Below are positions 20,150 through 30,545 of a stretch of DNA of 53,049 nucleotides, piece after piece. Under the pieces are notes generated by a model, which saw nothing but the letters and a program-made list of their open reading frames with translations, made no database searches and was not told the DNA's origin. This DNA comes from an uncultured Bacilli bacterium (GTDB taxonomy: Bacteria > Bacillota_I > Bacilli_A > RF39 > UBA660), in contig CANROW010000008.1 in the NCBI GenBank assembly GCA_947632345.1, positions 1 through 53,049 of the forward strand, in the 5' to 3' direction. How positions within the stretch are numbered: position 1 is the first letter of the stretch; every line of letters starts with the position of its first letter. The translations under genes and the position numbers were made by a program.

Positions 20150-20979
20150 CAGCTTCTTCTTTCCTGACACTTTGGACAATAATAAGTACCTCGTCCGCCA
20201 ATACGTGTCTTTTCAATAATACTATTACAGATCAAACATTTCTCTTTTTCTCGACAATGGACATATAAATTATTTTGAAATAAACCCGTGACACCCTCAT
20301 CAGAAGTATAACTACGAATAGTTGTACCACCTTCACTAATCGCCTTTTCTAAAGTCTTTTTGGTATTAATAATTATATTGTCCAAATCCTTTTCAACTAG
20401 TTCATTACAAGGAGTATAGGGATTGATTCTACTCAAAAACAATATTTCATCAGCATAGATATTACCAATTCCCGTAATGATTCCTTGATCCAAAATAACC
20501 GTTTTAATGGGAAGACGCTTACTCTTATATTTTTCTTCAAGATACTTATGAGTTAGATTTTTATCCCACGGCTCAAGTCCCAATTCCTGTATTGGCTTTG
20601 CTTCTTCTAATTTATCTTTAGGGACTAAATGCATTCGTCCAAACTTGCGCGTATCGTTATAGCGTAATGACGTGTTATCAGTAAAATTGAAGATGACGTG
20701 TTGATGCTTCGTCACTTCATCGTCAACCTTTTTCAAAAAGTATTTTCCTTCCATCCGCAAATGCGATAACAAACAATAATCATCTAGATGAAAGATTAAC
20801 CACTTTCCTCTTCGCGTTATATCTTTAATCGTTTGACCAGCTAAATTCTTAATGAACTCAGCGCTCGAAACATTTTCAATAATACTTGGGTAGTTAACTT
20901 CAACATCAGCTATCGTCTTTCCCAAAACCTTTCTCTTCAATGTCTCTTTAACGGTCTCAACTTCTGGTAATTCAGGCAT
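20149..20979 (-). CDS. mutM: formamidopyrimidine-DNA glycosylase
   Basis: MPELPEVETVKETL; C-terminal zinc finger CREKEKCLICNS..CPKCQ. Confidence 0.97.
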   Translation of the reverse strand: MPELPEVETVKETLKRKVLGKTIADVEVNYPSIIENVSSAEFIKNLAGQTIKDITRRGKWLIFHLDDYCLLSHLRMEGKYFLKKVDDEVTKHQHVIFNFTDNTSLRYNDTRKFGRMHLVPKDKLEEAKPIQELGLEPWDKNLTHKYLEEKYKSKRLPIKTVILDQGIITGIGNIYADEILFLSRINPYTPCNELVEKDLDNIIINTKKTLEKAISEGGTTIRSYTSDEGVTGLFQNNLYVHCREKEKCLICNSIIEKTRIGGRGTYYCPKCQERRS

Positions 20980-20996
20980 ATGATCACTTCCTACTT

Positions 20997-23627
20997 CTAT
21001 TTGGCCTCATACCAATTATTTCCTTTATTGACATCAACTTTTAATGGAACATTTAACTTATAAGTATTCTCCATAATGTCAACAATAATGTTTTCAACTT
21101 CTTCTTCCTCTTCTTTTAAAACATTAAAAACTAATTCATCATGAACTTGAATGAGCATTTTACTCTTTAAATGCCGCTTTTTAAATTCAGCATAAATCTC
21201 AATCATAGCTTTTTTCAAAATATCGGCAGCACTTCCTTGAACTGGCGTATTTTTAGCCATTCTTTCACCACTAGATCTAATCATATAATTCTTATTTTTT
21301 AGTTCATCAATGATGCGTTTACGATTCATAATCGTCTTGACATAACCATCACGATGTGCATTTTCAACAATCTTATCCATGAATTCGCGAATGCTTGGAA
21401 AAGTGTCTAAATAATCATCAATAAATCTTTTAGCACTAGCAATATCAATGTTCAAATCTTCACTTAACCCAAAGCTGCTAATTCCATATAAAATACCAAA
21501 ATTAACCGCTTTAGCTTGCCGCCGCATATTAGAATCAACTTGATCAATAGGAACACCAAATATGTCACTAGCGGTCTTAGCATGAATATCAAAACCATGT
21601 TTAAAAGCTTCAATCATATTAGTAGCATTTGACATATGAGCAAAAACCCTTAACTCAATCTGGGAATAATCACTTGATAAAAGAACTGAATTATCTTCAG
21701 GAATAAACGCTTTACGAATGATTTTTCCTTCTTCAGTCCGCACGGGAATATTTTGTAAATTAGGATTGGATGATGATAGACGTCCCGTTCTCGTCAAAGT
21801 TTGATTAAAAATAGTATGAATTCGTCCATCTTCACCAACTTCCTCCATTAAACCGACGATATAAGTATTATATAATTTGGTAACCATTCGATAATCTTCA
21901 ATGAGACTGACAACGGGATGAAGATGTCTAATCTTATCAAGAATTTCTTTACTAGTTAAATATTTATTTTTTTCATCATCTTTTTTAGCCCTCTTCGGAT
22001 AATGAATTCCCAATTTTTCAAAAAGGACCTCGCCTAATTGTTTTGGTGAAGAGATATTGAACTCACAACCACACATCGTATAAATTTCTTCCGAAATAGA
22101 TTCGATTCTCTTTTTCAATTCTTCACCAATTTGCGATAAATAATCCTTATCAACCTTAATACCAGTTATCTCCATATCAGCAAGGACTTCAACTAATGGC
22201 ATTTCTAGTTTAGAAAAAAGATTTAAATCATTTTCTTCTTCTAATTTCTTCAAGAATTCATCTCTTTTATCATAGATAAACTTAGCTTTTAAACAAGCAT
22301 TTTTAGCAATGATTTCAATATCAGGTAAATGTAATTTAGCTTCACTACCAAATTCTTGTTCATAAAAATCAACTTTATAACCATTATTATTCATTAGATA
22401 TGACATATCATCTTTAATAGTTTGATTCAATATATAAGAAGCAACCATCATATCAAAAGAAACATTGGATATACTCAAATGGTGTCTAGATAAAGCATAG
22501 ATCAATTTTTTTAAATCATAAGTATATTTGTCATAAGAACTATTTAAAATAGTTGGATTTTTCATTAAAACATCAAAAGGAATATAATAAGAAACTTCTT
22601 TATTATAAATAGACACCCCTAAAATATCCGCTTTATGATAGTTATATCCAAATAGTTCAACATAAATAGAAAAATCTGATTTAATATTGATAGAATCCAT
22701 ATCATTAACTATTTTATAATCAATATCGACGACATTTTCACGAATATTATTCTCTTTGATATCCATTTTCTTTATCAATGAATAGAATTCTAAATCATTT
22801 AATAAATCGATGTAACGAAGAGTATCAATACCATTATATTTTATTTTAGAAAAATCCGTATCAATTGGTACATCTTTATAGATAGTCGCTAAATCATAAC
22901 TCATAAAGGCCTTATCACGATCAGCGATTAACTTATCTTTTAATTTACCAGCCATTTTATCAACATTATTGTATAAATTGCCAAGAGTCCCATATTCTTG
23001 TAAGAGTTTTAGAGCTGTCTTTTCACCAACACCACTAACACCAGGAATATTGTCACTAGCATCACCCATAAGAGCTTTTAAATCAATCATACGTGGTGGT
23101 TCAATACCATAAGTATTAATGAATTCTGACCGCGTCATCCGAATTGAATCATTGGTCTTCAATAATTTGACTTCAACTTCATCATTGATCAATTGCAACA
23201 AATCCTTATCACTAGAAATAATCGTCGCATTATATTCAGGATTAAGTGTTGCCGCTTTCGCAAAAGTACCGATTATATCATCAGCTTCATAATTATCAAT
23301 TTCAAAATACTTAAAGCCCATTGCCTCAACTATTTCTTTAGCGACAGGAAATTGCACTTTCAATTCATCAGGAGTCTCACCTCGTCCACCTTTATAATCA
23401 GCATACTTCTCATGTCTAAAAGTCTTACCCTTATCAAAAGCAATCATGACATATTCTGGATTTTCTTCATTAATTATCTTATTCAACATATTGATGAGTC
23501 CATATATTGCATTAGTTGGAAAACCTTTGCTATTTTTCATCGTATTGCCATTATAGGCTGTTGCATAATAACTGCGAAATAAGATATTATTACCATCTAT
23601 TAAAAGTACTTTCTTCACATTAATCAC
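20997..23627 (-). CDS. polA: DNA polymerase I
   Basis: 5'-3' exonuclease domain, family A motifs (SSDYSQIELRVFAH, RRQAKAVNFGILYG, VHDELVF). Confidence 0.97.
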   Translation of the reverse strand: MINVKKVLLIDGNNILFRSYYATAYNGNTMKNSKGFPTNAIYGLINMLNKIINEENPEYVMIAFDKGKTFRHEKYADYKGGRGETPDELKVQFPVAKEIVEAMGFKYFEIDNYEADDIIGTFAKAATLNPEYNATIISSDKDLLQLINDEVEVKLLKTNDSIRMTRSEFINTYGIEPPRMIDLKALMGDASDNIPGVSGVGEKTALKLLQEYGTLGNLYNNVDKMAGKLKDKLIADRDKAFMSYDLATIYKDVPIDTDFSKIKYNGIDTLRYIDLLNDLEFYSLIKKMDIKENNIRENVVDIDYKIVNDMDSINIKSDFSIYVELFGYNYHKADILGVSIYNKEVSYYIPFDVLMKNPTILNSSYDKYTYDLKKLIYALSRHHLSISNVSFDMMVASYILNQTIKDDMSYLMNNNGYKVDFYEQEFGSEAKLHLPDIEIIAKNACLKAKFIYDKRDEFLKKLEEENDLNLFSKLEMPLVEVLADMEITGIKVDKDYLSQIGEELKKRIESISEEIYTMCGCEFNISSPKQLGEVLFEKLGIHYPKRAKKDDEKNKYLTSKEILDKIRHLHPVVSLIEDYRMVTKLYNTYIVGLMEEVGEDGRIHTIFNQTLTRTGRLSSSNPNLQNIPVRTEEGKIIRKAFIPEDNSVLLSSDYSQIELRVFAHMSNATNMIEAFKHGFDIHAKTASDIFGVPIDQVDSNMRRQAKAVNFGILYGISSFGLSEDLNIDIASAKRFIDDYLDTFPSIREFMDKIVENAHRDGYVKTIMNRKRIIDELKNKNYMIRSSGERMAKNTPVQGSAADILKKAMIEIYAEFKKRHLKSKMLIQVHDELVFNVLKEEEEEVENIIVDIMENTYKLNVPLKVDVNKGNNWYEAK

Positions 23628-23714
23628 CTAGACATATTATATCATAAATAAATTTATAACAAAGAAAAACAAGTATAAATTAATATACTTGTTATGTTAG
23701 AAATGTCTTACATT

Positions 23715-25928
23715 TTATCCATCTGAATTTCCCCAGAAAGTTTCAGGTTCACTATTGTTATCATTTTTTGAAGAAGGTGTTCCATTTCCAGCACTACTAG
23801 AGGAAGCTTCTGTTAGTTTATCAGAATCAACATCAACATCAACGTCAACTTCAAGACCAGGAATTGAAAGTTGGTTAGGATCAGCATCTACTTTATCTAC
23901 TTTGGCAGTGACTTCAGCTGTTTGACTTATGTTGGAATCACCAACTTTTGCTCCTAATTGTTGATTAACAGTTTGGGTTGCATCGCCAGCAGAATTGCCA
24001 ACCATAGTACCATACATTTGATTAACTATTTGAGTAATTTCTTGTTCTTTTGTTCCAATATGAGCCTCGGCAATTTGACCTACAACTTGATCTACAACTT
24101 GCTTAACAGCAGCTGGGGAATCTAACTTTCCACCATCGTCAACCACTCTCTTAACTCTTTGCTCTACTTCATCCAATGGTACATCAAGTTGTTCAGAAAC
24201 AACCTTGTGTATTTTTTGTGAAACAGTCTCCGTAGTCTCCTTACCATTTATATCTCCCTGAAGGGATGCGACCATTTTACCAGAAACATATGCTGTTGCA
24301 TTTGTTGTATTAGGATTATCAAGCTTTAGCCCCAAACTTCTAGCTGTAACGTTTGCTGCAATTACTCCATTCAAAGCTGTCGGATTTTCTCTTTTGACAA
24401 TCTCTGTAACTTCTCTAATTTCCTGACGTCTTGCATTTGTCATTAAGTCTTCGTGTCTTGAGGCCTCAATAGCAGCTTGTTCGTTTTCTTTTTTCTTAGC
24501 TTTTTCAGAATCCCTAGCCTTTTGATTACTACCATTTACAGCATCATTTTGTTCTTTCATTCCTTTATATGCTGAACCAGTAAACTGATTTGAGCCAAGA
24601 GCTGCTCCTAAAAATCCACTATTCATCCTTTTTCTCGCCTGTCCCATAGCGGCCAAACTAGGATGTTTTTCATTGAGTTTTTCCTTACTTGCATTATAAC
24701 CCTTACCTAACTTAGTTTGAGCCAAACCAGCTTTTCCCATAGCTACAGCGCCACCAACAGCAGCGCCTCCTAAAGCAAGTGCACCAACAGCAGCTCCCTT
24801 TAACATACCACCGACTTGTTTGAAGATACCACTAGCATTTCCATCTTGTTCCAAATCCAATCCAAAAATATCACCAATCAACTTTGGTAAATCAAGCATA
24901 AATCCAAGTAGCCCCATAATTATTATTGCCTTTAAAAACCAATCGTTAGTAGTTAGCAAACTTCCTTGGGCATAAACACCATCAGTTCTCATCAAAGATA
25001 TTACAAATAAAACAAACCATAAGGACAATATTCTTACGAACAACATAAAGTATGTACTTAATACCGCTTTTTTCCAAGATTTAAAGACACCATCATCTGC
25101 TCCGTTAATCATATACTCAATCATTGCAATAGGAGCTAACAATTGATACAATAACATTCTAAAAAACCTAACGACCACATCAAGACAATATTTTACCATT
25201 ATGTACAGTACATATCCTAAACAGAAAGTTGATATCAAAAAAAGATAATCAAACTGGTATTGTGCCCCAAGCCAGCCATCCAAAAACATCTTTCCTCCTA
25301 GAGATCCTAGATCATTGTTCTTAATTGCTAAATCATATGCTTTCTTATTTGCTCCCGAAGCAACTTCACTTGGATTAAGAAAGCCAGCCAAAACATAAGT
25401 TCCAATATATCTTCCACCATCAACTGACATTTTTTTAATATCCTCATACATTGATTGGGGCATAATTATTCTTTGAATCAATTGATCACTAATAACACTT
25501 TCTTGAAATTCTAAGGCTATATTAAATATTGTCGGTACAAAAATTATTCCAATTAATCCAATAATACATCTCTTAATCAAAGAAGACATTCCAAGTTTAG
25601 CATCACTAACCAAATCGGGATTAACCAAATACTTAATAACAACCATCATCAGTCTAAAAAACATAATTACTCCAATGAACATATAAACATTTCTGAGTAG
25701 TGCAGTAACTACAGCGCCATTAAACATAGTTCCATTTAATAGTGTTATAATATAGTGATATACCCTACTAATTAAATCAACTATTTTTATATCAATAAAC
25801 CAGCAAATTTTTCTTCCTAAAAACTGCCACCCTCCAAGAAAGAACCATGTAACAAATGCAAGGGAAGCAATGGATTTGAGTAATTCTAAGGTTAAAGTAA
25901 GTCCTACTGGGAAATCTAATGTGGGCAT
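23715..25928 (-). CDS. VirB6/TrbL-like polytopic membrane protein with long hydrophilic C-terminal tail
   Basis: about 7-8 hydrophobic segments over the first ~380 aa, then Gly/Ala-rich linker and low-complexity acidic/Asn/Ser tail; RBS ggaggtgag. Confidence 0.65.
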   Translation of the reverse strand: MPTLDFPVGLTLTLELLKSIASLAFVTWFFLGGWQFLGRKICWFIDIKIVDLISRVYHYIITLLNGTMFNGAVVTALLRNVYMFIGVIMFFRLMMVVIKYLVNPDLVSDAKLGMSSLIKRCIIGLIGIIFVPTIFNIALEFQESVISDQLIQRIIMPQSMYEDIKKMSVDGGRYIGTYVLAGFLNPSEVASGANKKAYDLAIKNNDLGSLGGKMFLDGWLGAQYQFDYLFLISTFCLGYVLYIMVKYCLDVVVRFFRMLLYQLLAPIAMIEYMINGADDGVFKSWKKAVLSTYFMLFVRILSLWFVLFVISLMRTDGVYAQGSLLTTNDWFLKAIIIMGLLGFMLDLPKLIGDIFGLDLEQDGNASGIFKQVGGMLKGAAVGALALGGAAVGGAVAMGKAGLAQTKLGKGYNASKEKLNEKHPSLAAMGQARKRMNSGFLGAALGSNQFTGSAYKGMKEQNDAVNGSNQKARDSEKAKKKENEQAAIEASRHEDLMTNARRQEIREVTEIVKRENPTALNGVIAANVTARSLGLKLDNPNTTNATAYVSGKMVASLQGDINGKETTETVSQKIHKVVSEQLDVPLDEVEQRVKRVVDDGGKLDSPAAVKQVVDQVVGQIAEAHIGTKEQEITQIVNQMYGTMVGNSAGDATQTVNQQLGAKVGDSNISQTAEVTAKVDKVDADPNQLSIPGLEVDVDVDVDSDKLTEASSSSAGNGTPSSKNDNNSEPETFWGNSDG

Positions 25929-25950
25929 TTATTCTCACCTCCATAATTTT

Positions 25951-27339
25951 TTATTTAAACAAGCATTCTATATATTCTATAGCGCTTATTACTTCTTTAC
26001 TATCTATTTCGTTTTCTATTTTTTCGTCACCATCTTGTATTGTAACATCCGTAATATCAATATCTCCGCCAGAATCATCTCTAACTATCTCCAATGCCAA
26101 ACTAACAATCAATGGCAAGAAGAAAATCACCATGGCTGAAATAAACCTAATTATAATTTTCTTTCTCTGTTTAGGTAAATCTTCATCTATATTACCTGAT
26201 ATTACTACTTTAGCTACATCCAAGCCACACAATACTATAAGAAGTACAGGTACAAAAATTTGGATTACGTCTATAATTTTTGAGAGTGTTTTAGCCGTTT
26301 CAGGCATAACGACATCGCAAAAATCACCAGTCAAAATATCACTTGGATCATCCACAATTCCAGCATAAACATATTGAATTGTAGTTCCCGTTGTCCCATC
26401 TCTATCATAGCACGGTGATTTATCAGTTCTACAATTCTTATACCTAATTCCATATTTATTATAATAATAAGATATGTTATTGTCAGGATCCATTGAATTT
26501 TTAGGCGAAGCATCTGATAGAGTTATAGGACGTATTATATCCGCTATTGGTTGTCCATTTTCATCAAACTTCATATTAATTAATTCTTTCGTAACTGGAT
26601 CGCCATCTATATCTTCAAGATATGTAGTTTTTTCATTTCCTTTCACAAGAATTACATTATCAAAGTATAGTATATAAATATACTCAGGGCTTGATGATAC
26701 CTGGACAACTTCTCCATCTTTCTTTTTAGCTTCTGCTTTAAAAGCAAGAATATGATTAGGTTGAACATCATCTGGTAAAACAACATTTTCAGATACTAAG
26801 CTATAGTGTTTTAGATTTTTTTTAACTTCTCCAACATTATCAGTTTTCCACCACCACATACCAGTATCAGGTTTCAATTCGTCCGCAGAAAATTCTGTAT
26901 CACCGTTTTCACTAAATTTTATATATGTAGTGCCTGGATTTGTTACGTTACCATTATCATCGAATTCTATACCTAGCGTTCCAACATGCATATATTTATG
27001 GCAGCGAAAGGTTTGGCTGTGTCCTGGTAGTTGTGTAAAATAATCAGCGAATCCACCTACAAATGTAACTATTCCAGTATTCTCATCAATTTGCTTTGTT
27101 CCTCTTAAAGGATAGTTTCTGCGATTAATTACATATTTTTCCCCAGATGTACATCCGCCATTTTGTTTACACTCCTCTGTTTGAGTTTGAGTAACTATGC
27201 TCCCATCACTGTATATACATTGTAAAGAAACAGTTCCTTCGGTTAGATTAGTAGCGTCCACCTTACAATTTCCTATAGAAAGCAACACGATTATTAATAA
27301 TATGAAAAGAACATTGTTTTTTGTCTTTAATTTTTTCAT
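25951..27339 (-). CDS. secreted Cys-containing ectodomain protein with VirB2/TrbC pilin-like C-terminus
   Basis: signal peptide MKKLKTKNNVLFILLIIVLLSIGNC; C-terminal DVIQIFVPVLLIVLCGLDVAKVVISGNIDEDLPKQRKKIIIRFISAMVIFFLPLIVSLAL (two-TM pilin-like hairpin). Confidence 0.65.
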   Translation of the reverse strand: MKKLKTKNNVLFILLIIVLLSIGNCKVDATNLTEGTVSLQCIYSDGSIVTQTQTEECKQNGGCTSGEKYVINRRNYPLRGTKQIDENTGIVTFVGGFADYFTQLPGHSQTFRCHKYMHVGTLGIEFDDNGNVTNPGTTYIKFSENGDTEFSADELKPDTGMWWWKTDNVGEVKKNLKHYSLVSENVVLPDDVQPNHILAFKAEAKKKDGEVVQVSSSPEYIYILYFDNVILVKGNEKTTYLEDIDGDPVTKELINMKFDENGQPIADIIRPITLSDASPKNSMDPDNNISYYYNKYGIRYKNCRTDKSPCYDRDGTTGTTIQYVYAGIVDDPSDILTGDFCDVVMPETAKTLSKIIDVIQIFVPVLLIVLCGLDVAKVVISGNIDEDLPKQRKKIIIRFISAMVIFFLPLIVSLALEIVRDDSGGDIDITDVTIQDGDEKIENEIDSKEVISAIEYIECLFK

Positions 27340-27497
27340 AAGTATACGATTACCCCTTTACTTTAACTCTATCATATAAATTATAAAACATATCCTGTGA
27401 TTTGACTAGAGGTAATTTTCATAAATAGACATTTTTTGTAACAACATCTTTTTGACTTTTATATTATAATATTATAGAATTATTTAAAGGTGAAAAT

Positions 27498-28388
27498 ATG
27501 AATAAAGAGGAACATGATAAGAAAAAGAAGTTTAAACTTAAGAAAAGGGTTAAATATATAATATTAGTACTTATATTAGGAATATGTATAGGTGTTTTGT
27601 CCTATTCACTTTTCAATATTTATAGATGGTATAAGGATTCTAAACATGTTGACAAAGTCAATGAGGAAATTCAAAATAATGTTGATATAAAAGAAATACC
27701 AGCTGAAGAAGAAGATAATGATGTAGTTCAAGTCGTTGAACCAGAAAAAGAGGTTGTTGAAGATAAGTCTAATCCTTATTGGGATTATATTAAGATGAAC
27801 TTAATCAATGTTGATTTATCTGAACTTGAAAAAACAAATTCTGATACAGTGGGATGGTTACAAGTCAATGGTACTAACATTAATTATCCATTTGTTCAAA
27901 CGAATAACAATGAATACTATTTGACCCATTCTTTTGATAAAACTTATAATAGTGCTGGTTGGGTATTCTTAGATTATCGCAATAATTTAGATAAAATAAG
28001 CGATATTGGAGAAATTGATCGAAATACTATCCTTTATGCTCACGCTCGTCTAGATAAAGTTATGTTTGGTACTTTAAAAAATATTCTTAAAAGTGATTGG
28101 TACAATAATAGTAATAATCACATAATTAAATTATCGACTGGTAATAAAAGTACTTTATGGCAAGTGTTCAGTGTCTATCACGTTCCAACTACTAGCGACT
28201 ATATTCAAGTAAAGTTTGATAGTGATGAAGAATTTAAATCTTGGGCTGACGCAATGCAAGCTCGTAGTTACTACAGCTTTAATACAAGTGTCAGCGAAGG
28301 TGATAAAGTTCTAACTCTTTCCACCTGTTATGGTCAAACAGAAAGAATGGTCATGCACGCTAAACTAATTAAATATTCCGACATATAA
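27498..28388 (+). CDS. class B sortase
   Basis: N-terminal TM, VGWLQVNGTNINYPFVQ..., YAHARL, TLSTCYGQTERMVMHAKL catalytic Cys/Arg. Confidence 0.92.
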   Translation: MNKEEHDKKKKFKLKKRVKYIILVLILGICIGVLSYSLFNIYRWYKDSKHVDKVNEEIQNNVDIKEIPAEEEDNDVVQVVEPEKEVVEDKSNPYWDYIKMNLINVDLSELEKTNSDTVGWLQVNGTNINYPFVQTNNNEYYLTHSFDKTYNSAGWVFLDYRNNLDKISDIGEIDRNTILYAHARLDKVMFGTLKNILKSDWYNNSNNHIIKLSTGNKSTLWQVFSVYHVPTTSDYIQVKFDSDEEFKSWADAMQARSYYSFNTSVSEGDKVLTLSTCYGQTERMVMHAKLIKYSDI

Positions 28389-28420
28389 AAAGAATCAATG
28401 ATTTGATTCTTTTCGTTTTT
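28386..28420. terminator. bidirectional terminator between sortase and topA
   Basis: aaaaagaatcaatgatttgattctttt. Confidence 0.6.
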
Positions 28421-30449
28421 ATTCTTTTACGTAGTCACACTCACTACATTTAATTGTTCCTTTATTATCAACAAGTAAACCTTTACATTTAGGACAGAGT
28501 TCTCCGGTTGGCATATCCCAAGTTGCTACTTTACATTTTGGATAGTTATTACATCCATAGAAAACCTTACCTTTTTTGCTGACTCTTTCAATAATAGTTC
28601 CCTTACATTTAGGACATTTACAAATTTCTTTAACTTCTTTTTGTTCTTTTTTGATATATTTACAAGTTGGATAATTGCTACAAGCAACAAATTCGCCATA
28701 CTTTCCTTTTCTAACGACAAGACTACTTCCGCACTCTGGACATATTTCTCCGGTTTCCTCAGGTCCTTTCTTGTCCATATTCTTAAAAGCTTTTTGAACG
28801 AGTGGTTCAAACTCATCATAAAAATGGTGTAACAAGGCTATTTCATCTTTATTAGCATCAGAGATATCATCCAAATCTTTTTCCATTTTCGCTGTATATT
28901 CAACGTTGATAATATCCGCAAAGAATTCTTGGAGTTTATCAGTTGTTTCAAAACCAATTTCAGTTGGTTTAAACTTCTTATCATCCATTACTACATATTC
29001 TCTTTCTCTAATTGTGTCGATAATCTTAGCATAGGTAGATGGTCGTCCAATACCCAATTCTTCCATTTCTTTTATGAGTTTAGCCTCGGTATATCTTGAA
29101 GGTGGTTGCGTGAAGTGTTGTTCTTTTTCGATGTCTTTGGCATCGATTCCTCCATCTTTATATTTATCTAAAGCTGGTAGAATCTTATCTTCACTATTTT
29201 CATAATCTTTATAAACTTTCAAATATCCATCAAATACTAACACTTGCCCCGTTGCCTTAAATTGGTAATTATTATCATCTAGAATTACCGTCGTGGCATT
29301 GACTTTGGCATCGGCCATAATTGAAGCAAGTGCCCTAGCATAAATCATTGAATATAGTTTATATTCATCATTCGTCAAATATTTTTTGACCTTTTCTGGA
29401 GTACGTAAAATACTAGTAGGTCTGATTGCTTCGTGAGCATCTTGAACATTTTCAGTCTTTTTATTGATTTTGGTATAACCGATATATTCTTTACCATAGT
29501 TTTCTTCAATAAAATGGTAGCCACTGCCCACAAATTCATCAGATAATCGAACTGAATCAGTTCTCATATAAGTTATGAGTCCGACTGTTTCGTTAGCTAA
29601 ATCGACTCCTTCATATAACTTTTGGGCAAGACTCATCGTTTTCTTAGAAGGGAAATTCAATTTATTGACAGCATCTTGTTGAAGAGTACTTGTTATGTAT
29701 GGTGGCCTAGCCTTTTTAGCTTTTTGCTTCGTCTCAATACTATCAATTATGAAATGTTTATCAAGTTTTGCTAAAATCGCATCAGCTTCTTGTTCAGAGT
29801 GAATTTCAATATCTTTATGATCATAATTGAAAAGTTTGGCTTCAAATTCATCGAAGATAGCCGTTATATCCCAATACTCTTCAGGAACAAAAGCTTCTAT
29901 TTCTCTCTCGCGATCAACAATTAGTTTTAGAGCTACGCTTTGTACTCGCCCAGCACTTTTACCACCAGTTTTACTTTGCATTAATTTACTCAATCTAAAA
30001 CCAATAATTCGATCCAAGATTCTTCTAGCTTCTTGTGAATGAACCAAATTTTCATCAATCTTTCGCGTATGATTAAAAGCATCAATTACTTTATCTTTCG
30101 TTATCTCGTGAAATAAGACTCTTTCATAATCTTTATCATCAATATTCAATGTATCTTTTAAATGCCAAGATATAGCTTCCCCTTCGCGGTCAGGGTCAGT
30201 TGCTAAAAAGACTTTTTCGTGATTTGAAACTTCTTTTTTCAAATCATCGATTAATTTCTTTTTTCCATCGACTGCTACATAATTTGGTTTAAAATCATTA
30301 TCTATATCGACACCTAATCCATATTTACCAGTAGTTGCTAAATCTCTTATATGTCCTTTAGATGACACTACTTTAAAATCTTTACCTAGATATTTTTCAA
30401 TAGTTCTACTCTTACTAGGAGACTCAACTATAACTAAATTTTTTGCCAT
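28419..30449 (-). CDS. topA: DNA topoisomerase I
   Basis: NLVIVESPSKSRTIEKYLG, YMRTDS; C-terminal zinc fingers. Confidence 0.97.
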   Translation of the reverse strand: MAKNLVIVESPSKSRTIEKYLGKDFKVVSSKGHIRDLATTGKYGLGVDIDNDFKPNYVAVDGKKKLIDDLKKEVSNHEKVFLATDPDREGEAISWHLKDTLNIDDKDYERVLFHEITKDKVIDAFNHTRKIDENLVHSQEARRILDRIIGFRLSKLMQSKTGGKSAGRVQSVALKLIVDREREIEAFVPEEYWDITAIFDEFEAKLFNYDHKDIEIHSEQEADAILAKLDKHFIIDSIETKQKAKKARPPYITSTLQQDAVNKLNFPSKKTMSLAQKLYEGVDLANETVGLITYMRTDSVRLSDEFVGSGYHFIEENYGKEYIGYTKINKKTENVQDAHEAIRPTSILRTPEKVKKYLTNDEYKLYSMIYARALASIMADAKVNATTVILDDNNYQFKATGQVLVFDGYLKVYKDYENSEDKILPALDKYKDGGIDAKDIEKEQHFTQPPSRYTEAKLIKEMEELGIGRPSTYAKIIDTIREREYVVMDDKKFKPTEIGFETTDKLQEFFADIINVEYTAKMEKDLDDISDANKDEIALLHHFYDEFEPLVQKAFKNMDKKGPEETGEICPECGSSLVVRKGKYGEFVACSNYPTCKYIKKEQKEVKEICKCPKCKGTIIERVSKKGKVFYGCNNYPKCKVATWDMPTGELCPKCKGLLVDNKGTIKCSECDYVKE

Positions 30450-30545
30450 TTAATCACGTCCTCACTAATTACTTATACTAATAAAATATTAATTTGTCAA
30501 CAAAACAATTCCTACATAAATGTCAAATAAAATGAAAAATAATGT

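Noticed and set aside
23715-27339. Full conjugative element (ICE)
   Set aside because: No VirB4, VirD4/coupling protein, relaxase or integrase in the window; flanked by polA and topA
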